42,522 bases of DNA from Streptacidiphilus sp. ASG 303 (GCF_020991365.1 NZ_JAJLRA010000037.1:1-42522); one strand, 5' to 3'. Positions 34,604-42,522 are shown, counted from the stretch's first letter. Program-made: numbers and translations. The notes: generated by a model not told the origin, from the sequence alone.

Positions 34604-35485
34604 CCGACGGATGACGCTTGGGCCCGCCGGGAACCGCATCCGCCCAGGGGCGGGCGGCGGGGCGGGCAGTGGAGTGATCACCGCAGGGTGACCCACGGGA
34701 TCCCCTTCCGGCAGCGGACCGGTGTCCCGTGGCGGGACCCGCCCGAGCGGCCCGGCAGCGGGAAGACGCTCCACGAGCGGCATCGCCGCCGGCCGGCGGA
34801 CGGCGCGTGGGACCCGCTGCTCCAGGCCGTGCAGGTCCGGGCCGACGCCGAAGACCGGATCGACCGGTCCACGGTGAGCGTGGACTCCACCTCCCGCCGC
34901 GCCCGCCGGCACGCCGCCGGAGCCCTCAGGAAGCCGCCGCGTGTCCCCGGGAAAGAGCGACGCCCCGGCAGCACCGCCGGGACGAAGGACTCGGCCGCTC
35001 CCGGAGCGGACCGGCCACGAGGATCCACCTCGCCGGCGAGGGCGAACGCCGCCCGCCGGCCCTGCTGGCCACGCCGGGCCGGCCGGCGGGGCGACGCCCC
35101 GCAGCCCATCCCGGTGCCGGAGCGCATCCGCGTCGCCCGCCCGGACGGCGGCCGTCCCCGCGCCCGGCCCGGCCGCGTGGGCGGCGACCACGCCTACAGC
35201 TCCCGCCGCAATCGCCGCTGCCTGTGCAGACGCCAACTCGAGCACACGATCCCCGAGCCGGGGAACCGGCGGGCCCACCGCCGGCGCCACGGCAGCAGGG
35301 GCGGCCGGCCCTCGCCTTCGACAAGGACGCCCACCGGCGGCGCAACGAGGTCGAGCGCACCGTCAACCGGCTCACGACCTTCCGGGCCGTCACCACCCTG
35401 TACGACGAGCGGGCCTGCGTCTGCCACGGCACCGTCACCGCCGCAGCCATCCGCCTTCGGCTCCGCCCGTGATCCATCGGACAGC
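34598..35485 (+). mobile_element. Decayed IS5-type element
   Basis: Joining two frames gives most of an IS5-family transposase: VTHGIPFRQRTGVPWRDPPE, KTLHERHRRRPADGAWDPLL, STVSVDSTSRRARRHAAGA (first catalytic Asp), GDHAYSSRRNRRCLCRRQ, then NEVERTVNRLTTFRAVTTLY (catalytic Glu) and AAIRLRLRP before the stop at 35472. Stops near the left end and frameshifts at about 34970 and 35310 inactivate it. A GATCCATCGGACAG stretch after the stop is probably the right terminal repeat. It is wedged between a TetR gene and a histidine kinase gene. Confidence 0.75.
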
Positions 35486-36636
35486 GCCTGGGAGGGCAGG
35501 GGCACCCTCAGTTCCACGACGGTCCCCTCCCCCCACGCACTGCTGACCGAGACGCTTCCTCCGATGTCTGCCAGCCGCCCGCGGACGGAACGTGCCAGCC
35601 CGGTGCGCTCGGGCCGCTCGGAGGGATCGAAGCCCCGGCCCTGGTCGGTGACGCTCACCACCAGATGGCCGTCCTCCACTGCGGCGGCCACTGCGGCCCG
35701 GTCCGTGCCCGCGTGCTTGCGCACGTTGGTCAGGGCCTCGTGGCAGGCCGCGAGCACTGCGTCGGCCGCCTCGCCCGGCACGTCGGCGAAGTGCGCCCCG
35801 CGCCCGGCCGGCAGGTGCACGGCCACCCTGAGTCCCTGCCGGACCCGCTCCTGCGCCAGCGCGTGCAGGGCCGTGCCGAGATCCGTCCCCATGGGCACCC
35901 CGTGCGGGGTGGCGGCGTCCGGGCCGTGGTCGATGAGCCAGCGCAGCCATCCGGCCTCGGCCCGGACCTGGTCGCGCATCCATGCGTCGGCCACCCAGCG
36001 TCCGTGGGCGAGCGTCTCCAGCGTCTGCAGCACCCGGTCGTGCAGCAGGCGCGCCTGCTTGGTGCGCTCCCCCGCCACGCCTGCCTCCCGTGCCAGCCCG
36101 AGCGCCGTCGCCCGGGAGGCGTCGAGCTCCCCGCCCAGGCGCCGCAGTTCCCGCGCCACCAGCCAGGTGACCGGGCCGATGCCGAGGTAGCTGCCCGCGT
36201 TGGGGACCGCGTTCCACCACGGCTGGCCGCTCGCCGCATGGTCCGAGACCACGTAGACCGCGGCCAGACACACCGATGCGGCGCCCACCCGCCGGCCGCC
36301 GTGCAGCAGCAGCCCGCAGGCGCACGAGGCGACCAGCGTGTACGGGTACGCGAAAAAGCCCCAGGTGTGCACGTCGGGCCCGGACACGAGGAGCGCGTTG
36401 ACCGCCAGGGCGGCGCAGCCCACCGCGGTGTCCGCCGCCCCGGCCCAGGCGGGCAGGCGGACCGTGCGCAGCGCGGCCAGCGACAGCACGGACGACTCGA
36501 CCAGCAGGGCGCCCGCCAGGGCGGCGGCCGCGGCCGGCACCCTGCCGCCCTCGATGCCGGTGCCGAGGGCGACGGCGACGTTCAGGAGGGCGGCGACCCG
36601 CGTCGCGACCAGGGCCCGGACCTCCAGCCGCGCCAC
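35194..36636 (-). CDS. Sensor histidine kinase with IS-derived C-terminal tail
   Basis: A 480-codon frame. Residues ~10-165 hold about five membrane helices. The dimerisation helix ERTKQARLLHDRVLQTLETLA carries the likely phosphoacceptor H199. The ATPase part has the N box HEALTNVRKHA (N304) and G1 box VTDQGRGFDP (D331), and ends VVELRVPLP at ~381. After about residue 385 the frame runs antisense through the IS5 remnant to 35194, adding ~95 residues unrelated to kinases. The GTG start at 36636 has GGGGGAGG upstream with long spacing; earlier starts inside the regulator gene cannot be excluded. Downstream partner of the response regulator. Confidence 0.8.
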   Translation of the reverse strand: MARLEVRALVATRVAALLNVAVALGTGIEGGRVPAAAAALAGALLVESSVLSLAALRTVRLPAWAGAADTAVGCAALAVNALLVSGPDVHTWGFFAYPYTLVASCACGLLLHGGRRVGAASVCLAAVYVVSDHAASGQPWWNAVPNAGSYLGIGPVTWLVARELRRLGGELDASRATALGLAREAGVAGERTKQARLLHDRVLQTLETLAHGRWVADAWMRDQVRAEAGWLRWLIDHGPDAATPHGVPMGTDLGTALHALAQERVRQGLRVAVHLPAGRGAHFADVPGEAADAVLAACHEALTNVRKHAGTDRAAVAAAVEDGHLVVSVTDQGRGFDPSERPERTGLARSVRGRLADIGGSVSVSSAWGEGTVVELRVPLPSQALSDGSRAEPKADGCGGDGAVADAGPLVVQGGDGPEGREPVDGALDLVAPPVGVLVEGEGRPPLLPWRRRWARRFPGSGIVCSSWRLHRQRRLRREL

Positions 36637-36694
36637 CCGCAGGGACGCCTCCCCCGGCCGCCCGCGCGCAGGACCGGCGGCTGCGGCCGCCCGC

Positions 36695-37327
36695 TCACCG
36701 CCGGCCAGCGTCGCCCCCCTCGTCGAGGCTGCGGGCGAACCAGACGAGTTCGGCCTTGTTGCCCAGGTGCAGGCGTGCCCGGATGCGCTTGACGTAGGTG
36801 TCCACGGTCGACGGCTGCACACCCATGCGGCGGGCGGTCTGCGCGTGCGTCAGGCCCCGGGCGATCCACCCGAGGGCCTCCTCCTCCCGCGCGGTCAGCA
36901 GCGCGGCGCGGCCTTCGGCCGCCGCGCTCCGGGCGGCCGCACCGACCATCCCGGCCAGCTGCGGGGAGAGGTAGAACTCGCCGCCGGCGACGGAGCGGAC
37001 CGCGGCGAGCAGCACCTCCTCGTCGCTGTCCTTGGTGACGTAGCCTGAGGCACCCGCGGCGACACAGGCGAGGACGTCGGCCGGACGGCTGGCGGCCGAC
37101 ACCATCAGCACCGCCGTGGCCCCGGCCAGTGCGCGGACTTCGGCCACCGCCGGCCGGTCCGCGGCGAGGTAGAGGTCGCACAGCACGACGTCCAGGGCGT
37201 CGTGGTCCCGCAGTTCCGACGGATGCGCCACGGCCTGGGCGACTTCCAGGCCGGGATCCTCACCGAGGATCACCGCGAGCCCCCGGCGCGCCACCGGGTG
37301 GTCGTCCACGATTCCCACCACCACCAT
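36695..37327 (-). CDS. NarL/LuxR-type response regulator
   Basis: A 210-residue two-component regulator. The receiver domain covers residues 1-~120 with acidic residues D8/D9 (GIVDDHP), phosphoacceptor D51 (VVLCDLYL) and the conserved lysine in GYVTKDS. The LuxR-type helix-turn-helix follows at ~143-205 (LTAREEEALGWIARGLTHAQTARRMGVQPSTVDTYVKRIRARL). It lies directly upstream of the histidine kinase on the same strand, and the pair should signal together. No strong ribosome site precedes the ATG. Target genes are not evident. Confidence 0.92.
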   Translation of the reverse strand: MVVVGIVDDHPVARRGLAVILGEDPGLEVAQAVAHPSELRDHDALDVVLCDLYLAADRPAVAEVRALAGATAVLMVSAASRPADVLACVAAGASGYVTKDSDEEVLLAAVRSVAGGEFYLSPQLAGMVGAAARSAAAEGRAALLTAREEEALGWIARGLTHAQTARRMGVQPSTVDTYVKRIRARLHLGNKAELVWFARSLDEGGDAGRR

Positions 37328-37589
37328 GGCGCCATTGTCCCGGTCGGGAGGCGTCCGCGACAGGCGCAGGTCGCACTGCCTCGGGCGGCGGTTCCCTGCG
37401 GCGGTGAGACTCCGGGGAGCCGTCTCGCGGGCGTCTGCGGGGCCGGGCAGGGCGCGGCGGGCCGCACCGTCCGAGGGCCGCCACTTCCTGCCGGAGCAGG
37501 TGCGCGCGGCACGCTGCGCCGGGGCGGGACGGCGGCGCACGGCCGACCGGGTACGGCCGGTCCGGAGGCCGGCGACGTCCACCCCCACG

Positions 37590-38010
37590 GACGTGCGGGT
37601 CCGAGTCCCCGGACCTCGCGGCGGTCGCCGCCTCCAGCAGATGCCGGCCGTCGGTCTCCGGCGCACGCCGCTCCTCCGGCCGCCCCCCCCGGGCCGATGC
37701 CTCGTCGAGCAGGGCCCGGACGGCGCCCGGCTGCTGCAGGTTCAGGAAGCCGTACCGGCCGTGTCCACGTCCCCGGAGCCCAAGGAGAGCCCTCCCTGTA
37801 CGTACGGGCCGGCCCCTCGGTGAGGACGACGCGCAGCCGGCCGTCGCCGTCGGCCTGCGGGTACAGCCCGCGGGTACGGCGTGCAGGTCTCACGGCAGTG
37901 CGCGGATCGGCCACCGGCCGGCACAAGGTGGCTGTGGCGGAGTGCCCACAGGTGCACGTGCCCGTCGGCCACCAGTCGACGGGGCTTCTTCGCGCGGCGG
38001 GACACGGGGC
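37590..38010 (-). pseudogene. Frameshifted small actinobacterial conserved gene
   Basis: Three frames in turn give KKPRRLVADGHVHLWALRHS, then GRLRVVLTEGPART, then YVQGGLSLGSGDVDTAGTAS, then FLNLQQPGAVRALLDEASAR and ETDGRHLLEAATA. I recall a family of ~120-residue Streptomyces proteins with this order: VDG..Y.W..RH.H, CRE, .VF.EGPGR.V..GYP.GSG.V, NLHEPG.VR.LLDEAL.RGW, DGW.LLE. Function is unknown. At least two indels break the frame. Identification is from memory of the pattern. Confidence 0.5.
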
Positions 38011-38397
38011 CGGGACCACGCGGTCCGGTCCACAGGGCACCCCTGGTGCGGTGAATCGGACCTCGACGAGACCTGTCGGGGGTCGGGGCCCGGCGGGACA
38101 GTGCAGCGGCAGCCGGCGGGCCGCCGCCGAGGGAGCGGCAGGGACCGGGACCGGCTGCCCGGCACGTGGCAGGCCCCGGTCCGGAGCCCTTCCTCCGTCC
38201 TTCGCACGGGGCAGTGGCGGAAGCGACGGAATGTGCGGACCCGCGGCCCCGAGGACGCGGGATGAGGCATGCCCGGGGAATGCGGCGGGCGCCGGCGGGC
38301 AGTGTCCTCGGGTGTCCCGGCCGGCCGGAGCCCCGGCCGACCACGGAATCAGCCTGTTCCGGGAGGGGGCAGGGACGGGATCACAGCGGGAGGAGCG

Positions 38398-38622
38398 CAG
38401 GGCCCGGGGCCGGCCGCGTCGGCGGTGGAAGGACGGAACGGTGCGGCCGGCCAGGTCCGCCACCCTCTCCGACTGCCGTCGGTCCAGTCCGGTCCTGCGG
38501 TGGTACGGCGACGGCCCCTCGCTCGGAGCATCCGTTGGTGCAGGAACCCCGAACGCTACCGGCAGGAGCCGTTGTCGCACCCACCGTGAGCCACCACACG
38601 ACCGTTCTGAACAACCTTCCAG
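38398..38622 (-). mobile_element. Truncated IS copy, left end only
   Basis: Read on the minus strand from 38622, the sequence starts CTGGAAGGTTGTTCAGAACGG and follows the first ~225 bases of the IS at 40004-40899 with few differences, then breaks off at 38398. It keeps the better-preserved left terminal repeat of the family. Orientation is opposite to the complete copy, with the terminal repeats of both facing the transaldolase-like gene. Confidence 0.85.
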
Positions 38623-38863
38623 ATGTCCGTCAAAGAGGATCAGGCCCACCATCGCGTCCCCCGAGTACGGAGCTCCTCGACGACGGCCTCGTCCACCAGT
38701 GTCCTCACGTACTACCCTCTTGCCGCGTCACCCGTTCAACCCGTCAACTCAACCACTCACCGGTCAACTGAAGCACTCCGCCACATGACATCACGAGTTC
38801 AGCCTGGGCAGTAAGCGCAGATAGGATTACTCCGGCAGCCGGAGGAGGACCACAGGAGCACGT

Positions 38864-40000
38864 ATGAACAGAGATGCATGGCCGATCCCCACGTCGGCCG
38901 GCAAGATTCCCGGCCTCTGGCTGGATGATATGACCTGGGACCGGGTCTGCTCCGGTGACCTTGCCGCTCTGGCCGCCGAGGGTGAGGTCGCTGGAGTTAC
39001 GATAGGCCCTGCCTTCTTCGAGAGCCCCGAAATTCGTGAAGCACCCGCAGCCGGATGCACTCGTTATGCCCGTTCTATTGCGTTGTCCGGAGAGTCGGCA
39101 CTTGACCCGCAGGCGGTCTTCGCCGCTCTGATCCGGAGCGTCGGAGAGACGTGCCGTGTGCTGCGACCGCTATTCGAAGCGACCACAGGCCGGGACGGTT
39201 GGGTATGCCTCCCTGCCGTTCCGGATGACGAGAGCACACCGGAGGCGCTTCTCCAGGAGGTGCGGCGGCTGCACAGAAGCGTGGGCGAGCCCAACCTTTG
39301 CGTGGGTCTGCCGGCCACCCTGCCAGGGCTCCAGGCAATGGAGTCCGCGACCGCCGAAGGCATCACAACCAAAGTAGGCCCGATTTTCGACGCTGCACGC
39401 TACCGAGGGGCTGTCTACATGTACCTGGCGGGCGTTCGCCAGGCACAGAAGCGGAAGGTCGATCTTTCCACCATGCACCCGGTGGCAACCCTCTCCCTGG
39501 GGGCATTCGGCGCAGCGGTGGACGCTCGGCTGTATGCCATTGGTACTCCTGCGGCCTTGGAGCTAATCGGGCGGGCAGGTCTTGCTGGCGCACGCATGGC
39601 CTGCGCCGTCTTCCGCTCGCAGTTCGGCACTGGAGGTTCTCGGACCTTCCCGGATTCCCGTGCCAACCCTCTGCGCCCGCTCTGGGACTTCTCTGCGCCC
39701 GACCGCTCTTCCCTCGGGAGTGAGACGGGCCGTCCAATGGACTTCACCACGTCCATCACGTTCAGCAGGCGGTCCAGTTGGCAGGCGGGCAGCTCTTCCA
39801 CCTGGGCGAGTACAGATCCGCTTGTCGACCCTGCAGACGATGCCGATAGCCCGCAGGAGGTCTTCCGGAGGATCTCCACCCTCGGCATCAGCCTCAGTGA
39901 GGTCGTGGCCGCGCTGGAGGCTGCCGTCCTGCAGGCCCGCCATGCGTCATGGGAAGCCCTCCTGCACTCGGTCGAGCGAGCATTCGAGGCAGGGCGGTAG
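38864..40000 (+). CDS. Transaldolase homologue lacking catalytic residues
   Basis: A 378-residue protein that follows actinobacterial transaldolase end to end: LWLDDMTWDRVCSGDLAALA at the start, GVTIGPAFF, NLCVGLPATLPGLQAMESA, YMYLAGVRQAQ, FGAAVDARLYAIGTPAAL, and ASWEALLHSVERAF at the end. The Schiff-base lysine of NLMVKIPAT is glycine (G148). The TSNP asparagine is glycine (G48), the conserved EV glutamate is proline (P117), and NVTLIF reads KVGPIF (K170). Asp22 is kept. It therefore cannot run the normal reaction, unless K170 substitutes. The frame is intact. Codon use is less GC-biased than neighbours (for example ATA codons), and it lies between two inverted IS copies, which suggests transfer. 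GGAGGAG-type site precedes the ATG. Confidence 0.8.
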   Translation: MNRDAWPIPTSAGKIPGLWLDDMTWDRVCSGDLAALAAEGEVAGVTIGPAFFESPEIREAPAAGCTRYARSIALSGESALDPQAVFAALIRSVGETCRVLRPLFEATTGRDGWVCLPAVPDDESTPEALLQEVRRLHRSVGEPNLCVGLPATLPGLQAMESATAEGITTKVGPIFDAARYRGAVYMYLAGVRQAQKRKVDLSTMHPVATLSLGAFGAAVDARLYAIGTPAALELIGRAGLAGARMACAVFRSQFGTGGSRTFPDSRANPLRPLWDFSAPDRSSLGSETGRPMDFTTSITFSRRSSWQAGSSSTWASTDPLVDPADDADSPQEVFRRISTLGISLSEVVAALEAAVLQARHASWEALLHSVERAFEAGR

Positions 40001-40003
40001 GCC

Positions 40004-40899
40004 CTGAGGATCGTTCAGAACGGTCGCGTGGTGGCTCACGGTGGGTGCTACAACGGCTCCTGCCGGTAGCGTTCGGGGTTCCTGCACCAACGGACGCTGC
40101 GAGCGAGGGGCCGTCGCCGTACCACCGCAGGACCGGACTGGACCGACGGCAGTTGGAGAGGCTGGTGGACCTGGCCGGCCGCGCCGTTCCGGCCTTCCAC
40201 CGCCGACGCGGCCGGCCCCGGGCCCTGCCGCTGGCCGATGCGGTCACGCCGGTGCTGTTCGTCCTGCGCAACAACGCCACCCAGCAGCTCGCCGGTGAGC
40301 TCTGGGGCGTCTCACAGGCCACGGTCGCCCGCCTGTGCCGCACCCTGAAACCCGTGATCGCCGCCGTTCTGGACCAGGCCACCCCTGCGGCCCGGCGCAT
40401 CTGCCGCGGGACACTCGTCCTGGTCGACGGCACCCTCACCCCGAGCTGGGCCTGGAAGAACACCTCCGGCATGAACTCCGGCAAGCACCTCCGGACCGGC
40501 CACAACATGCAGCTCGCCGCCGACCTGCGCGGCCGGCTCCTGGCCGTCGGCCGGCCCCTGCCCGGAGCCCGCCACGACAGCACCGCCTACCGGGAATCGG
40601 GTCTGGCCGGCGCGATACGCACCGGCATCCCCGTCGCCGACCTGGGCTACCCGGGCACCGACTGCCGCATCCCGCACCGCAAGCCCCGCCACCGCCCGCT
40701 GACCGATGCCGAGCAGAACGCCAACCGCCACCACGCCCGCCTGCGCAGCCCCGTCGAACGCGCCGTGGCCCACCTCAAGACCTGGAAGATTCTCTCCACG
40801 CCCTACCGAGGACCGCTCGACCGCTTCGGCACCGTCCTCGCGGCGGTCGCGGCACTGGAGATCCACCGATCACGAGGGCCGTTCTGAACAACCTTCCAG
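40004..40899 (+). mobile_element. Complete IS5-type insertion sequence
   Basis: About 896 bp. Right end (minus strand) CTGGAAGGTTGTTCAGAACGG and left end CTGAGGATCGTTCAGAACGG form terminal inverted repeats, best over GTTCAGAACGG (40013-40023 and 40879-40889). It encodes one transposase. The left repeat is diverged outside the core, and no target duplication is obvious. Related relics lie at 15880-16190 and 38398-38622. Confidence 0.8.
40045..40887 (+). CDS. IS5-family DDE transposase
   Basis: A 280-residue transposase. A helix-turn-helix region (TQQLAGELWGVSQATVARLC, residues ~79-98) precedes the DDE_4-type catalytic core. The acidic triad is D128 in TLVLVDGTLTPS, D178 in PGARHDSTAYRES and E239 in SPVERAVAHLKTWKIL. 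The GTG at 40045 is the first start inside the element; the frame is open further left, into the upstream gene. The protein is full length without frameshifts, so the element may be active if both ends work. It lies four bases downstream of the transaldolase-like gene, in the same direction. Confidence 0.87.
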   Translation: MLQRLLPVAFGVPAPTDAASEGPSPYHRRTGLDRRQLERLVDLAGRAVPAFHRRRGRPRALPLADAVTPVLFVLRNNATQQLAGELWGVSQATVARLCRTLKPVIAAVLDQATPAARRICRGTLVLVDGTLTPSWAWKNTSGMNSGKHLRTGHNMQLAADLRGRLLAVGRPLPGARHDSTAYRESGLAGAIRTGIPVADLGYPGTDCRIPHRKPRHRPLTDAEQNANRHHARLRSPVERAVAHLKTWKILSTPYRGPLDRFGTVLAAVAALEIHRSRGPF

Positions 40900-41053
40900 A
40901 GCTGCCGAAGTCGTCTGGCGCCTGACAGGCGAACAGCGCAAACGTTACCTGATCAGGTGCAATTTCTGCCGTCACCTGGCAATCGGATGCAGAATCGGCG
41001 CTTTTTGCCGTGCCGGCCCCTGAGTTATCGGTCCTCATTGCAGCTCGCGACTT

Positions 41054-41491
41054 TCACGCGGAGCGGGATGCGCGGCGGTCCTTGCGCCGTTGCAGCTCTT
41101 CGGGTTCCACCAGGGTGAGCATGGGCTGGCCTGGCGCGCAGATCATGGTGACCAGGAAGCGGCACCAGGTGTCTGTCCGGTTGTTACCGTCCTGGTAGTG
41201 GATCACATCGCCGCCGGGTTCCCAGAAGGTGTCTCCGGCGGTGAGCACGCGTTCAGGTTCGCCTTCCAGTTCAAAGCGCATCTCCCCCTCCAGTATGTAG
41301 CCGAATGCCGGCCCTGAGTGGCGGTGCGGGGGGGTGCCTGCGGAGCCGGGCGGATGGTCGATGCGAACAGTCATCACCTCTGCGCCCTTCGGCATACGGG
41401 GCGCACTCACCGTCTGGAGCACGGTCAGAGCCTTCTCCCACGTGTCGGTCCCTGGCTGTTGGGGAAAGTTGCTCGGCGCATCACTCGGCAT
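41054..41491 (-). CDS. Cupin-domain protein
   Basis: A 145-residue single-domain cupin. The two cupin motifs are PGSAGTPPHRHSGPAFGYILEGE (histidines of the metal site, ~48-70) and GDTFWEPGGDVIHY (~87-100). Metal binding by HRH and the later His is likely. It follows the SDR-type gene by 42 bases on the same strand, so the two are probably co-transcribed. Small cupins of this kind act as isomerases, dioxygenases or ligand binders; nothing here selects one. Confidence 0.85.
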   Translation of the reverse strand: MPSDAPSNFPQQPGTDTWEKALTVLQTVSAPRMPKGAEVMTVRIDHPPGSAGTPPHRHSGPAFGYILEGEMRFELEGEPERVLTAGDTFWEPGGDVIHYQDGNNRTDTWCRFLVTMICAPGQPMLTLVEPEELQRRKDRRASRSA

Positions 41492-41533
41492 CGTCAGGGG
41501 TTTCCTCTCCTTCGCGCAGTTCCCAGGGGGCTG

Positions 41534-42289
41534 TCATGCCGGGTGTGGCGTCCTTTCGGTAAGCCAGCGGACATAGTGGACGGAACCGAGGCGGGCTCCC
41601 TTGGGAGCGGTGACGGCACCACCCGAGACGGCTGCGAAAAGACCTGCGCTTTCATCCGTCACGACCCTCAGGTCACCCTCGGGCCGGGCTTTCAGTGTCA
41701 GGCGCCCCAATTCGTCGAGGGGGATGACGTCGGGGCCTGCCACATTGAGGATGCTCTTCAACGGCGTTCCCACGCTCACCTCGGCGAGAAATTGGACGGC
41801 TTCATCAGCCGCCACCGGCTGGAGTGGCGTGCTGGGAAGCCGCACCGTGTTTCCCTCGGTCGTCCACGACATGATCTTGTCGACGAACTCCATGAACTGA
41901 GTCGAGCGCACGATGGACCACGCAACGGCACTGTGCTTGAACCGCTCTTCCTGCAAGAGCTTGGCCCGGTAGTAGTCGACCTGGGGGACGCGGTCGATCC
42001 CCACGATCGACAGAAGGACCGCGTGCCTGACCCTCGCCCGCTCGGCCGCCGCAAGGAGATTGTCCGCGGTCGTACGGAAGAACGAAGCAGCGGCAGCATC
42101 GAAGGACGGGGCATCAATGGCGTTGACAACGACATCGGCTGATGCCACCGCTTGCGGCAGTCCCTCGCCGGTGAGCAGGTCACACCCCGTGGACCGGTCG
42201 TGAGCGATGGCTTCGTGCCCCTCGGCCACCAGCCTCCTGACCAGCCTGGAACCCATGAAACCCGTTCCCCCAATGACAGAGATCCGCAT
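41534..42289 (-). CDS. NAD(P)-binding atypical SDR (NmrA-like) protein
   Basis: A 251-residue protein with an N-terminal Rossmann fold: MRISVIGGTGFMGSRLVRRL holds the GGTGFMG cofactor loop, and STGCDLLTGEGLPQAVASADVVVNAID is the following Asp/strand pattern. HAVLLSIVGIDRVPQVDYYRAK carries the SIVG and YYRAK stretch of atypical SDRs that resemble NmrA and YbjT. ATG 42289 is chosen over an in-frame start at 42331 since the Rossmann strand begins there and a GAGGTGAG site lies upstream. First gene of a pair with the cupin. Codon use is mixed, less GC-biased than the left part of the window. Confidence 0.87.
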   Translation of the reverse strand: MRISVIGGTGFMGSRLVRRLVAEGHEAIAHDRSTGCDLLTGEGLPQAVASADVVVNAIDAPSFDAAAASFFRTTADNLLAAAERARVRHAVLLSIVGIDRVPQVDYYRAKLLQEERFKHSAVAWSIVRSTQFMEFVDKIMSWTTEGNTVRLPSTPLQPVAADEAVQFLAEVSVGTPLKSILNVAGPDVIPLDELGRLTLKARPEGDLRVVTDESAGLFAAVSGGAVTAPKGARLGSVHYVRWLTERTPHPA

Positions 42290-42408
42290 CCTGCTCACCT
42301 CCGAAGCCAAGAAGAGAAGCTGGCAGCCCAACGTCGACCTGTGCGTCAGCCTCCAGTGTCACCCCTGCCGAACTGTCTCGCCACGGCCGGGTTACCTAAC
42401 AAGACGTC

Positions 42409-42522
42409 TCATTTGGAGAGTCGGCGGTAGCCGATGAGTGCTGCGGCGAGGCCGACGAAGCCGAGGAAGTGCTCGGCTTTGCGCTCGTAGCGGCGGTGGA
42501 GACGTCGGCAGCCGCCGAGCCA
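42409..42522 (-). CDS. IS5-type transposase, C-terminal end (partial)
   Basis: The last 37 residues (WLGGCRRLHRRYERKAEHFL then GFVGLAAALIGYRRLSK) are the common end of an IS5-group transposase; the rest lies beyond the right edge. The RRYER motif holds the family's final basic cluster. Just after the stop, GGGTTACCTAACAAGACGTC (42390-42409) is probably the terminal repeat of the element. It differs from the IS at 40004-40899. Confidence 0.8.
   Translation of the reverse strand, partial: WLGGCRRLHRRYERKAEHFLGFVGLAAALIGYRRLSK

Noticed and set aside
38740-38790. GGTCAACTGAAGC near 38760 as a further MarR operator
   Set aside because: It shares only one half-site with the 18.3-kb operators and has no second half, so chance is the simpler explanation.
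1-42522. CRISPR arrays, tRNA and rRNA genes
   Set aside because: No regularly spaced repeats, no tRNA-like cloverleaf ending and no rRNA-like conserved stretch were seen while reading either strand; a covariance-model scan was not possible.

Overview
High GC, GC-rich third codon positions, many GTG starts with GGAG-type ribosome sites, coenzyme F420 genes and Streptomyces-type families (DUF3592, NACHT, GH55 with a ricin-type lectin) indicate Streptomyces or a close relative. The mix of intact enzymes, many decayed genes and fragments of at least five insertion-sequence families suggests a variable chromosomal region, such as an arm, rather than a core block. Assignments are by reading translated sequence and recalled family motifs; no database was searched.

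Layout. 1-973: end of fbiC and fbiD (F420 biosynthesis). 1441-2624: a TetR gene and remains of IS630- and possibly IS256-type transposases. 2741-11707: a carbohydrate locus with a beta-glucosidase (GH1), two ABC permeases and a lipoprotein binding protein in one operon, a divergent ROK repressor with a clear operator, and a secreted ricin-GH55 beta-1,3-glucanase. Together they fit laminarin-type beta-1,3-glucan use: GH55 cuts outside, the transporter imports, GH1 finishes inside; no transporter ATPase is encoded here.

11.9-22.9 kb: IS256 remnant, luciferase-like monooxygenase, TetR/SnoaL-like pair, decayed IS5 element, decayed Ohr gene that has lost both redox cysteines, DODA-type dioxygenase, broken NAD(P)-binding reductase divergent from a MarR gene with repeated phased operators, DUF3592 gene with an in-frame stop, TspO-like membrane protein, IS3 remnant and an aldo/keto reductase. 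23.1-26.9 kb: two zinc alcohol/formaldehyde dehydrogenases, one in an overlapping pair with an SRPBCC membrane protein.

27.9-31.7 kb: a NACHT-type gene lacking its ATPase core, next to a membrane protein with a PQQ-like propeller. 32.0-37.3 kb: DHA2 drug exporter and divergent TetR repressor with a perfect operator, then an IS5 remnant wedged against the 3' end of a two-component kinase/regulator pair. 37.6-42.5 kb: a frameshifted small conserved gene, a truncated IS copy, a transaldolase homologue that has lost its catalytic lysine, a complete IS of the same family, a cupin/SDR pair of different base composition, and the end of another IS5 transposase. The most unusual intact gene is the transaldolase-like pseudoenzyme between inverted IS copies.
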